Source: Candidatus Culexarchaeum nevadense (GTDB lineage: Archaea > Thermoproteota > Methanomethylicia > Culexarchaeales > Culexarchaeaceae). Taken from it: DNA of 34,431 nt. The position numbers and the translations under genes are program-made. The notes beneath the pieces were generated by a model. The model ran no database searches. It was not told where the DNA came from and worked only from the letters and a program-made list of their open reading frames with translations. This document shows positions 23,517-32,045 of the stretch, one piece after another; positions within the stretch are counted from its first letter, which is position 1; each line of letters starts with the position of its first letter. The DNA lies in assembly GCA_025060975.1 (NCBI GenBank), contig JANZKA010000001.1, positions 172,283-206,713 on the forward strand, given 5' to 3'.

Positions 23517-23674
23517 TGGGGCCGGTGGGATTTGAACCCACGACCAACGGGTTTCCCCGCTCCAGAGTTTCATCATCCCTTATAGGTCTTTGTTGCACCC
23601 TATCTCTGGAGCCCGCCGCTCTACCTTACTGAGCTACGGCTTACCGCCTTAAAGTCCCGGCCCTTCACGGCCCC
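23517..23674 (-). tRNA. tRNA-Trp (CCA) with two candidate introns (about 23553-23605 in the anticodon loop; about 23637-23667 between acceptor stem and position 8)
   Basis: Exons GGGGCCG + TAGCTCAGTAAGGTAGAGCGGCGGGCTCCAG + ACCCGTTGGTCGTGGGTTCAAATCCCACCGGCCCCA fold as a cloverleaf with anticodon CCA. Confidence 0.8.
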
Positions 23675-23920
23675 GTTTCCTAATAAATAAGTGAAAATAA
23701 ATCCTAAATATTTTTTCTTCCATGCTTTACATGAATTTAAATACTATTTTAAATATTGTGATGAAGGGATAATATTCCTTTTAAAGGTAGAAAGGAAACT
23801 AAAGTAAAAATAACTTATCAGCTTCCTATAACATTATTTTTAAAGGAAAATAAATGTCATAACAGAAAGTGATGCTTAATGTTTATGTAAAATATTTTAA
23901 GTGACACATTCTCATAAATA

Positions 23921-24397
23921 TTGAAGTTTATGCAAAGTGAAAAGACCGTTGCTGTGGGTGGAACTTTTGATAATTTTCACTTAGGCCATGTACAATTACT
24001 TTTAAAATGTTTCGAAATAAATAAAGCTGTTTTAATTGGAGTTACTAGCGATATTCTAGCTAAAAGTAAAAATCATTTTATAGAATCATGTAACAGGAGA
24101 AAAAAGAATTTGCTTTCATTTTTATTTTTTCACAAATTATATGATTATACAAAAATAATTATACTTGATGATCCTTATGGTCCAACAATATTTGATGAAG
24201 ATATATTTGCTATTGTGGTTAGTGAAGAGACCTTTATACGCGCTCTAGAAATTAATAATATTAGAAGCGGAAAGCATCTAAGCCCATTACAAATTTTTGT
24301 AATTCCTTTGATTAAGGACGTCGATCTAAGACCTATATCCTCAACTAAAATTAGAAGAGATGAGAAATTTTGTGAAAAATTTTTCATCAATGTTTAA
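23921..24397 (+). CDS. coaD: Archaeal phosphopantetheine adenylyltransferase (nucleotidyltransferase family)
   Basis: VAVGGTFDNFHLGHVQLLLKCF (T/HxGH), VVSEET, RPISSTKIRR. Confidence 0.88.
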   Translation: MKFMQSEKTVAVGGTFDNFHLGHVQLLLKCFEINKAVLIGVTSDILAKSKNHFIESCNRRKKNLLSFLFFHKLYDYTKIIILDDPYGPTIFDEDIFAIVVSEETFIRALEINNIRSGKHLSPLQIFVIPLIKDVDLRPISSTKIRRDEKFCEKFFINV

Positions 24398-24456
24398 ATA
24401 ATCTTAAAATTACTAAAATTAAAAATTAAGTTATTATATAATTATAAAATAACATT

Positions 24457-24642
24457 CAGGTGAAGTGAGTGTACCCCGTAGGCGATCACCGGTGTTCATT
24501 GTGAGAAATTACTTCTCACTCCTCCGGCTCTCTCACCTACGGGTCTTGGAGTCACTTCACCTGGGGGTGTATCGCATCTGGGTAACCCTGAACGTCATCG
24601 AGGGGTTATTCTCCTTCAGGTCCGTCTGATGCGAATTCCCCC
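24457..24642. ncRNA. Unassigned structured RNA candidate (strand not determined)
   Basis: GC-rich island in AT-rich spacer; stems 24457-24468/24552-24563 (12 bp), 24475-24482/24536-24543 (8 bp), 24501-24507/24513-24519 (7 bp), 24572-24578/24628-24634 (7 bp), 24587-24592/24615-24620 (6 bp), GGGGG/CCCCC closing pair. Confidence 0.65.
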
Positions 24643-24704
24643 ATTAGTATTTTGTTACAATTCCCAAAATAAATTTTACTTGAATTTTAAACAATAGTTA
24701 CATT

Positions 24705-25757
24705 ATGGATGCTTTTATGAATTATGTACGAAATGACTTGATTTTCAACAAAAAAATAGTAAAAATCACGCAAGACATTGAGATACCATTAATTGGATGT
24801 ATAGCATTTGGAATTATAGATAGGGGCACAAATGTTATTCAAATACGTCCCTCCTCCCTTTGTCCACTATCTTGCATTTTTTGTTCTACTGATGCTGGAC
24901 CAAACTCGAGGAAGAGGCGATGCGAATTTTTAGTTGAATTAGACTATTTACTTTCTTATGTAAAGCAAATCGTTGCGTATAAAGGGATTAAGAATGTTGA
25001 GGCCCATATAGATACAGTGGGTGATCCTTTAACTTATCCTCACATAGTAGATCTAGTGCAAAAGCTTAGAGGCATAAACGGCATAAATGTTATTTCAATG
25101 CAAACACACGGAGTTCTTTTAAACGAAAAATTGATAGACGAGTTAGCAGATGCAGGTCTTTCAAGAATAAATTTATCGATTGATGCATTAGATCCTGTTC
25201 TCGCTAAGAAATTATCCGGCACTGGAAGTTACGACGTAACACGTATACTTTCACTTGCAGAATATATTACCAATAGTTCTAAAATAGACTTGTTAATTGC
25301 ACCTGTATGGGTATCGCCTCTCAATGACTTAGAAATTCCCAAAATTATTGAATATGCTAAAGCTATCGGTGCTGGTAAAAAATGGCCCCCCTTGGGCATA
25401 CAGAAATATGAAGTTCATAAATATGGTAGAAAACCAAAAAGGGTTAATAACATTTCTTGGAATAAATTTTATGAGCAACTGAGCTATTGGGAAAAGCTCT
25501 TTTATATAAAACTTAAGTTATCTCCCACCGATTTTGGAATATTTAAAGTCAAAAAAGTACCTGTTCCATTTAAAAAATACGAAAAGGTTAAGGCTAAAAT
25601 TGTCGAAGATGGTCTTTTCAAAGGTCAGAAAATCGCTGTGGCTAGAGGTAGGGCGATTACCATAATAAATTCCAACAACATCCCCGTTGACTCTCACATC
25701 TTTGTCAGAATACTGCGTATAAAAGACAATATAATAATTGCTGAACCAATAGTATAA
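24705..25757 (+). CDS. Radical SAM protein with C-terminal TRAM-like domain
   Basis: IQIRPSSLCPLSCIFCSTDAG (CxxxCxxC), HIDTVGDPLTYPHI; C-terminal KAKIVEDGLFKGQKIAVARGRAITIIN...RILRIKDNIIIAEPI. Confidence 0.85.
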   Translation: MDAFMNYVRNDLIFNKKIVKITQDIEIPLIGCIAFGIIDRGTNVIQIRPSSLCPLSCIFCSTDAGPNSRKRRCEFLVELDYLLSYVKQIVAYKGIKNVEAHIDTVGDPLTYPHIVDLVQKLRGINGINVISMQTHGVLLNEKLIDELADAGLSRINLSIDALDPVLAKKLSGTGSYDVTRILSLAEYITNSSKIDLLIAPVWVSPLNDLEIPKIIEYAKAIGAGKKWPPLGIQKYEVHKYGRKPKRVNNISWNKFYEQLSYWEKLFYIKLKLSPTDFGIFKVKKVPVPFKKYEKVKAKIVEDGLFKGQKIAVARGRAITIINSNNIPVDSHIFVRILRIKDNIIIAEPIV

Positions 25758-25820
25758 TGTTTTTTCCTTCTCGATAATTCTTATAAGTCCAAATTTACAA
25801 ATTGAGTTAACTATTTATAT

Positions 25821-26372
25821 TTGGCGTGTATCACTATTAAACAAAGCAAATATTATGATGTGATGAATATGCCATTAAGACCTGGAAGATGCTATAGACA
25901 TTTCAGCAGCCCCCCATATACTCGAAAGGAATATATAATGGGAGTTCCTCCTCCAAAAATAAGCGTTTTTGAAATGGGTAATAAAAAAGGACAATTTAAT
26001 ATCATTTTAAAACTAGTGACAAAAGAAAGAGGGCAAATAAGACATAATGCACTAGAAGCAGCACGAGTATCATCAAATAAATTCATGGAAGAGCATGCTG
26101 GTAAAAACTACCATTTGAAAGTAGTCGTATATCCCCATCATATACTGCGGGAAAATAAGATGATGGCATTTGCAGGTGCAGATCGTTTACAAGATGGTAT
26201 GCGTCTCTCTTTTGGAAAACCAATAGGTACTGCTGCAAGGGTAAAGGAAGGTCAGGCTATCATTATAATCAAAACAACCGAGGAATATTTAGAAGCTGCT
26301 AAAAAGGCTTTAAAAATCGCGGCATCGAAAATACCACTTCCAACACAAATATTAGAAGAAAGAATTACGTAA
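25821..26372 (+). CDS. Ribosomal protein L10e (uL16)
   Basis: [31 protein letters not shown]...[36 protein letters not shown]; likely start ATG 25863 or 25869. Confidence 0.95.
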   Translation: MACITIKQSKYYDVMNMPLRPGRCYRHFSSPPYTRKEYIMGVPPPKISVFEMGNKKGQFNIILKLVTKERGQIRHNALEAARVSSNKFMEEHAGKNYHLKVVVYPHHILRENKMMAFAGADRLQDGMRLSFGKPIGTAARVKEGQAIIIIKTTEEYLEAAKKALKIAASKIPLPTQILEERIT

Positions 26373-26476
26373 ATCAAATTCCCAAAACTAGTATTTATGC
26401 ATAAAATGGTTCTTGCTGAAAAATTTAATAATTCTCATTACTTAACAAATAGTTAAAGTCAAATAAATTTATCAAT

Positions 26477-26548
26477 GCCGGGGTGGCCGAGTGGCGAGGC
26501 AGCGGACTGCAGATCCGCCTCACGGGGGTTCAAATCCCTCCCCCGGCT
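26477..26548 (+). tRNA. tRNA-Cys (GCA)
   Basis: GCCGGGGTGGCCGAGTGGCGAGGCAGCGGACTGCAGATCCGCCTCACGGGGGTTCAAATCCCTCCCCCGGCT; anticodon loop CTGCAGA. Confidence 0.92.
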
Positions 26549-26636
26549 TCATTAGAATTCTTATACTAATTTTTCACATTAGTCTATTGATCTTATCGTA
26601 GAAATACAATCTCCCTTAAATTAAAAATTAAATTAA

Positions 26637-26737
26637 TGCCGGGGGCGGGACTTGAACCCGCGGTAACCGGATATCCCATCCAGCCCTATATGCATGATTA
26701 TGAGTCCGGCGCCCTAACCAGGCTAGGCGACCCCGGC
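26637..26737 (-). tRNA. tRNA with CAT anticodon (Met-type) and ~26-nt intron at 37/38 (about 26673-26698)
   Basis: Acceptor GCCGGGG/CCCCGGC; CCGGA-CTCATA-intron-A-TCCGG; T arm GCGGG-TTCAAGT-CCCGC. Elongator Met vs Ile2 vs initiator not resolved. Confidence 0.85.
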
Positions 26738-26850
26738 CTAAAATTATTTTGGCAATTTAAATTTAATAAGTTTAACTTTCTTTGGGAGCTATGTTAGGAC
26801 ATTAAAGATACGGATAAATTTTATTAACTAGTTAATTATAATAACATCTT

Positions 26851-26976
26851 GGCGCTGTCGGCCATAGGCGATGGGGAAACACCCGTTCCCTTTCCGAACA
26901 CGGAAGTTAAGCCCATCGCCGCGCTACCGAGTACTGGTGCCGAGAGGCATCGGGAAAGGGGCGTGCTGACAGCGCC
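26851..26976 (+). rRNA. 5S rRNA, isolated from 16S/23S in this window
   Basis: Terminal helix GGCGCTGTC/GACAGCGCC; CCCGTTCCCTTTCCGAACACGGAAGTTAAGCCCATCGCCGCG core. Confidence 0.95.
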
Positions 26977-27067
26977 CATTCTTACTGTGAACTTTAATGG
27001 AATAAATACATTTTTATTTTTGAACTGGTTCATTAACTAATAGACCTAATCTGATGAGGGATAATTA

Positions 27068-28210
27068 ATGTCACATAAAACCCTCATGAATCTTGTTTTT
27101 ACAAATGTTCACAACATATTTAATGATTCAACAAGCTTATACCTACTTCAGCTAACATTTTTCTTAATATATGCGTTTATCCTAGCATTTTTTAATCAAA
27201 GGTTACAAACATACCTTTGGTTAAGAGAAGCTGAATCTTCGCTAAAGAGATTACAAATACTCGCCTCTAAATCTAAAGAAATTGTAATTAAAAAGATAAA
27301 CGAGGTAGGTAAACCAAATTTCGACCCCTCTCCATCAATAGAAAGTTTTCTAGATTTTTTCGTTATAGAACCAACATCATTGGATCCATACGGTATTGTA
27401 AACAAATTTAGACACATATTAGATGTTCGAAGTGAAAGATTCGAATCTTTCATAAAGCAAATAGCTCCTAATGTACCACAAAACTATATACCAAATCTTG
27501 AAGGTCTCATGGAAACAGCAATCGGTTTAAACGAGCTATACAGATTGGTTCGACATTACTTTATATTGGGTAAGAAAACAAAAAATATGTTATTTATTAT
27601 GCAACTTCAAATGAATTTGCCACTAATAATGCGCTACGCAGAAGCTTATTTCAGCGCAACTCATGCTTTTTCTAGCGGGAAACCCATAGGTGATGGTGTT
27701 GGTGCACTCGTGGCATCAAAATTAATGCGTGGTAAACAGGTAAAGCGAATAACCAACAAAACTATATTTTCAGAATTTGAATATAAAGATCGTAAATTAA
27801 TAGTGATTAAAGCCGAAGGACCTGGTGCGGAAATTGGTGAAATAGATGATGCTATAGAGCGAATAATAAACATGTATGGAGGAAGGGTTTCGCGTATAAT
27901 AATGATAGATGCAGCCTTGAAACTTGAAGGGGAAAAAACGGGACAAATAGCTGAAGGTGTAGGAGTAGCCATCGGAGGTACTGGTGTCGAGAAATTCAAG
28001 ATAGAAGAGATAGCAACAAAATATAAAATTCCTCTTGATGCATTAATTATAAAGATGTCTTTAGAGGAAGCCATAACAACCATGAAGAAGGATGTAATTG
28101 AAGCTGCTGATGATGCTGTGAAAAGAGTCTTGAATATTATCGATACTAGAACTTCTCAAGGTGATATTGTGGTAATAGTTGGTGTAGGGAATACTATGGG
28201 AATACTTTAA
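27068..28210 (+). CDS. DUF1512-like archaeal membrane-anchored protein
   Basis: N-terminal TM helix; GDGVGALVASKLM...VIKAEGPGAEIGEIDDAIERII...MIDAALKLEGEKTGQIAEGVGVAIGGTGVEKFKIEE. Confidence 0.75.
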   Translation: MSHKTLMNLVFTNVHNIFNDSTSLYLLQLTFFLIYAFILAFFNQRLQTYLWLREAESSLKRLQILASKSKEIVIKKINEVGKPNFDPSPSIESFLDFFVIEPTSLDPYGIVNKFRHILDVRSERFESFIKQIAPNVPQNYIPNLEGLMETAIGLNELYRLVRHYFILGKKTKNMLFIMQLQMNLPLIMRYAEAYFSATHAFSSGKPIGDGVGALVASKLMRGKQVKRITNKTIFSEFEYKDRKLIVIKAEGPGAEIGEIDDAIERIINMYGGRVSRIIMIDAALKLEGEKTGQIAEGVGVAIGGTGVEKFKIEEIATKYKIPLDALIIKMSLEEAITTMKKDVIEAADDAVKRVLNIIDTRTSQGDIVVIVGVGNTMGIL

Positions 28211-28211
28211 G

Positions 28212-28616
28212 GTGAGTTGTATGGTTAAATTGTCGAAAAATAATGTTCTACTTCTTTTATCCATACTTTTTTCCATACTTTCAATAATCTTCCTATTTAT
28301 GGCTGTTATTAATGTTCAGAGCACATATGACCTTGTGAATCTATATTCTATAGACTTTCTGGCGGCAGGTGTGTTGTGCATGATTCTTTCGATGTTCTTC
28401 TCGTATAGACATAGACGTTTACTTAGCCTAAAAATCCTTAAACAATCACAAACAGTAACGAGAATAAGATGTGACAACGATAATTGTAACTATAAGGAAG
28501 AACGTTTCTTTCAAGAAGGTGATTATATATTTAGAGAAGTAGGTAAATGTCCGAAATGCAATGGGAATCTGTACATAGATGCTATATACGATCTCGAACT
28601 TAAAGCCAAAAAATAA
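28212..28616 (+). CDS. Membrane protein with two TM helices and C-terminal zinc ribbon
   Basis: Two hydrophobic segments, then CDNDNCNY...CPKCNGNLYI; ATG at 28221 may be the real start. Confidence 0.65.
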   Translation: MSCMVKLSKNNVLLLLSILFSILSIIFLFMAVINVQSTYDLVNLYSIDFLAAGVLCMILSMFFSYRHRRLLSLKILKQSQTVTRIRCDNDNCNYKEERFFQEGDYIFREVGKCPKCNGNLYIDAIYDLELKAKK

Positions 28617-28624
28617 GTTGAAAA

Positions 28625-29407
28625 TTAATTTCCTTTTAAACCGACAATTTTTAACGCGTTATTTACATATTCAACGTCTTCCCTATATTTATGAATTATC
28701 TTTTCATTAACTTCGCAAAGCTTTTCTGTTAGGACATCTATTTTCTCATGAATTCCAAATAAGAATTTTTTCAAAAAGTCTTTGTTTATGCTCCTAAACA
28801 TTTCTTCTAAACATAGTTCTATCATATTATCTGATACGTTGACCAAAACATTTTTGTGAATAGCATGTTTCAATATAGCTTTAAATATTTCTTTCAACAT
28901 TTTTTTGTCTGGATTTTTAATGGCATTTATTCTCAAAATGCTTTTTACATCAAAATTTTCTTGCCCTAATAATGTTTTATCTACTATAATTCCATCTATA
29001 ATTTTTGAACCACATTCTATTTTAATTCGTGGATGATAATATATGAAAAAATCAATTCGTGTTTTCTCTAAACCAAGAACATTAAAGAAATCATACAATG
29101 AGCTTAACAGATAATCGATGTCTTCAACATAATTCCCTAAAGCTATATACTTGACTTGTGCACCCAAAATATTTCCACTAATTTCCCTTATAAATCCCGA
29201 TGCAAACGTAGTCTCCACCCCCCTTCTTTTTGTTTCCTCAATAGTCATGGCATACATAGCGTTTAATTTTTCATACACTTTGTTATAATCTATTCCAACA
29301 CCTATTGCGTCTAAATTAGTGCTGTTAAATTTATAAAAGTAGCCTAACAATAAAACATCTATTGCTAACATATTATGCTCACAACGCCTAAGAAAATTCG
29401 TAGACAT
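28625..29407 (-). CDS. Conserved-looking hypothetical protein, 260 aa
   Basis: Long ORF convergent to 28212-28616; no recognised motif. Confidence 0.65.
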   Translation of the reverse strand: MSTNFLRRCEHNMLAIDVLLLGYFYKFNSTNLDAIGVGIDYNKVYEKLNAMYAMTIEETKRRGVETTFASGFIREISGNILGAQVKYIALGNYVEDIDYLLSSLYDFFNVLGLEKTRIDFFIYYHPRIKIECGSKIIDGIIVDKTLLGQENFDVKSILRINAIKNPDKKMLKEIFKAILKHAIHKNVLVNVSDNMIELCLEEMFRSINKDFLKKFLFGIHEKIDVLTEKLCEVNEKIIHKYREDVEYVNNALKIVGLKGN

Positions 29408-29469
29408 GTTTACGTATTAGTTATTGATAACGTAAATTTTAATTTTATCATATTACATTAATTCTTGAC

Positions 29470-29877
29470 GTGATTTTTATGTTTAAATTGAAGAGGTTGA
29501 TTGAAGGGGTATTGCTAGTACGAAAGGTATTCTTTTTCATAAAAAATGTTTTTCCATACATTTGTATTTTCCTCTTTACACTATTTCTAAGTGGGTTTAC
29601 GTTTACTCTTCTTTCACCTACACTCGGTCTATTTCCTACAAGTACTGGGTATTCTTTTATTATTCCTCAAATGGATTACCAAACAGTTGTTGAATTTATT
29701 ATGATCTTCTTTTTAATATCTTTGTCTTCAATTGGAGTTATACTAATGCTGCACGGCTCTAAAATATTTGTTGACAAAACGTTTTCCAACGTCATTATAT
29801 TAAGCGGAGCCCTTTTATTTGCTCTCGTGATAGTACTGCTACAATATTTGCTTTCAATAAAACTTGGATTGATATGA
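29470..29877 (+). CDS. Hypothetical membrane protein, 135 aa
   Basis: Three hydrophobic segments, stop abuts carS 3' end. Confidence 0.6.
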   Translation: MIFMFKLKRLIEGVLLVRKVFFFIKNVFPYICIFLFTLFLSGFTFTLLSPTLGLFPTSTGYSFIIPQMDYQTVVEFIMIFFLISLSSIGVILMLHGSKIFVDKTFSNVIILSGALLFALVIVLLQYLLSIKLGLI

Positions 29878-30384
29878 TTACCATGGAACTTTTTTTATGC
29901 CCAAGAAATATGCGATTCTATTAGTAGCTATGTGTAAAGGTACAGTAATAGCTACTATGATAATTATATCCTTCAACGTGTATGTTTCAAATCTGTATGA
30001 CAGTATTATAGCAACCAAAATAAACATTACTTGATCTAAAAGTGGGGCAGGCTTTCCCCTTTCTATATTTAATCTCCTTTTTATAAATGAACCCATCGAA
30101 TCACCTAACATAGCTCCTAATGATAATGTAAATGCTCTAATTAAGTTACTTGGCGTCTGTAATACACCTACTATACCTCCTATTACAATTCCAGCAATAA
30201 ATCCCTCAATGGTTTTTCCAGAACCAAGTATTGGTTTATTATCAATAAACTTTTTATTAAAGTCTAATGGATGCCCTTTTCTATTCCTAATTATTATTAG
30301 AGGACAAGCATTTGCAACGTATGCAGGTAATACTTTCCAAATACACACAACAATTCTCTCAATTAAATCCTGTATCATAAACAA
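29878..30384 (-). CDS. carS: CDP-archaeol synthase
   Basis: YVANACPLIIIRNRKGHPLDFNKKFIDNKPILGSGKTIEGFIAGIVIG...GAMLGDSMGSFIKRRLNIERGKPAPLLDQ. Confidence 0.92.
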   Translation of the reverse strand: MFMIQDLIERIVVCIWKVLPAYVANACPLIIIRNRKGHPLDFNKKFIDNKPILGSGKTIEGFIAGIVIGGIVGVLQTPSNLIRAFTLSLGAMLGDSMGSFIKRRLNIERGKPAPLLDQVMFILVAIILSYRFETYTLKDIIIIVAITVPLHIATNRIAYFLGIKKVPW

Positions 30385-31081
30385 TACCTCCTGTTGTTAT
30401 CCTAAAATAAATCATAACTTCTTTTTTATATTCTACATTATTTTTGCAAAATTTTTCAAGCATTAACATTCTTTTTTCACCTTTTTTCTCCAATCTTATT
30501 ATATTGTCACACCAATATCTAATAACCTTGGAAGCTACAACGTCCCCTTTTTTATTTATAGCTGATGACTCGATTAGATGTCCTGTTACTATTATTGGTA
30601 TGTTTTTCTTTTTTGAAATGTATTTCAGCATAGCCATCTGCTCATTTAATGCTTTATTTGCTAATATTGTTGTTTTCTTATCAGTTAGAGAATTTAGATA
30701 TTCGTCTGTGATATTGTCAAATACGATCAATCTAACATTTGGTGAAATAAAAAATTCTAATTTTTTAATCAATAACGTTTGTTCATCAAAATTATTAGGT
30801 GTTATCACTATCAAATTTTCTAATAATCCTTTTATGTTCACATCAGAATCCTTAATTAATTGGATAATTCTTTCAACAGCAAAAAGTCTTTCTGTTGATA
30901 TGTATATAGTCTTGAAACCATGCTTCAAACATCTGATAGTGGCTAAAAAACAAAGTAATGTTTTTCCTACACCTTGAGTACCATAGATCAATGTTATTTT
31001 TCCTTCTTTAAATGTACCGCATACTATGTTGTCAATGATTTCTTTTTCAAGTATAAAGCTGTCGTAGTGGTTTACACTTAT
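30359..31081 (-). CDS. RadB-like RecA-superfamily ATPase (start uncertain; frame open to ATA at 31081)
   Basis: Walker A YGTQGVGKT; RLIVFDNITDEYL Walker B region; VASKVIRYWCDNIIRLEK. In-frame upstream ILEKEIIDNIVCGTFKEGKITLIYG fits the RadB N-terminus. Confidence 0.75.
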   Translation of the reverse strand: MSVNHYDSFILEKEIIDNIVCGTFKEGKITLIYGTQGVGKTLLCFLATIRCLKHGFKTIYISTERLFAVERIIQLIKDSDVNIKGLLENLIVITPNNFDEQTLLIKKLEFFISPNVRLIVFDNITDEYLNSLTDKKTTILANKALNEQMAMLKYISKKKNIPIIVTGHLIESSAINKKGDVVASKVIRYWCDNIIRLEKKGEKRMLMLEKFCKNNVEYKKEVMIYFRITTGGIVYDTGFN

Positions 31082-31206
31082 GTTTTAACCCCCTATACAT
31101 TTCAAATAAACCTATAAATTTCTTCTTTTCTATGATGTTTACGGTACGTTCTTCACTCAAATGAAAGATGATGTTATGATAATTTTTATATTTCAAATTT
31201 CATCAA

Positions 31207-31866
31207 TTGATTAAGGTGCAAATATTGATAAAAGTAGGATTATTAATTAAAAACCAAAAATTGAAATATATTGTTATGCGTTCGTTAAATGAGTATAACA
31301 TATCTTTTAGTGAAATTTCCTCATTAAAAGATATTCCTAGTGATATTAATGCTATTTTTATTGACGCTCGAAGTGATAATAGTCTCCCCGTTGAATTACA
31401 TGAGAAATTTAAAATAATATCCATAACAGATGATTTTACTGATCAAAGTTCATTGCTAAAAATACTTCCTTTCATATTTAAAAAGAATTATTTTTATGAA
31501 ACCATTATTGGAATAGATCCTGGCAAGAGATATGGCTTCATAGTTCTTGCGGATGGGCACATTCTTTTTTCAAAACAATTCCTTGAATTGGACCTTTTAA
31601 TTAAGTCGTTAATCCAATTCATTGAAGGAATTCCAACAAAAACAATAACATTAAGAATTGGGAATGGTGGAGGGGAACATTTTAGAAATCTTTTTTCAAA
31701 ATTGATGGAAATTTTGCCCAAAAAGTTTTGTAGAGAAATTAGTATTGAAATTGTTGATGAGTCTTCCTTAATAAATGTTGTAATGAATTTTGAGAATCAT
31801 AAGTTGCCGGACAATATATTGTCCGCATATATTATTGCTTTAAATAGAGGTAGAAAATTAAAATGA
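31207..31866 (+). CDS. RNase H-fold / RuvC-like domain protein, uncharacterised
   Basis: IIGIDPGKRYGFIVLADG resembles the first strand-Asp motif of RuvC/YqgF-type RNase H folds; start codon uncertain. Confidence 0.6.
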   Translation: MIKVQILIKVGLLIKNQKLKYIVMRSLNEYNISFSEISSLKDIPSDINAIFIDARSDNSLPVELHEKFKIISITDDFTDQSSLLKILPFIFKKNYFYETIIGIDPGKRYGFIVLADGHILFSKQFLELDLLIKSLIQFIEGIPTKTITLRIGNGGGEHFRNLFSKLMEILPKKFCREISIEIVDESSLINVVMNFENHKLPDNILSAYIIALNRGRKLK

Positions 31867-32045
31867 ATTACATTTTAATTATATTATGACAATATTGAAT
31901 ATAGTATAAAGGAACATTTGTCATAATTATTATGATCCTATTTCTTCGTAAATTAAATCTCTTGATGTCATGATAGATAAGACAATATCGTTACGTTCTT
32001 TTTACGGTGAAGAAATTAATATATACCTCTTCTTAATCTTTTTTT

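Noticed and set aside
23553-23605. C/D-box guide RNA inside the tRNA-Trp intron (contains GATGATGA)
   Set aside because: A C-box-like motif is present but no CUGA D box, and at 53 nt the intron is short for a guide
24457-24642. SRP RNA or RNase P RNA
   Set aside because: Diagnostic conserved motifs of both were looked for and not found; left as unassigned
26836-27040. 63-65 aa ORFs on both strands
   Set aside because: Overlap the 5S rRNA gene
27661-28083. 140-aa minus-strand ORF
   Set aside because: Antisense to the DUF1512-like gene
30444-30977. 177-aa plus-strand ORF
   Set aside because: Antisense to RadB-like gene, which has clear Walker motifs
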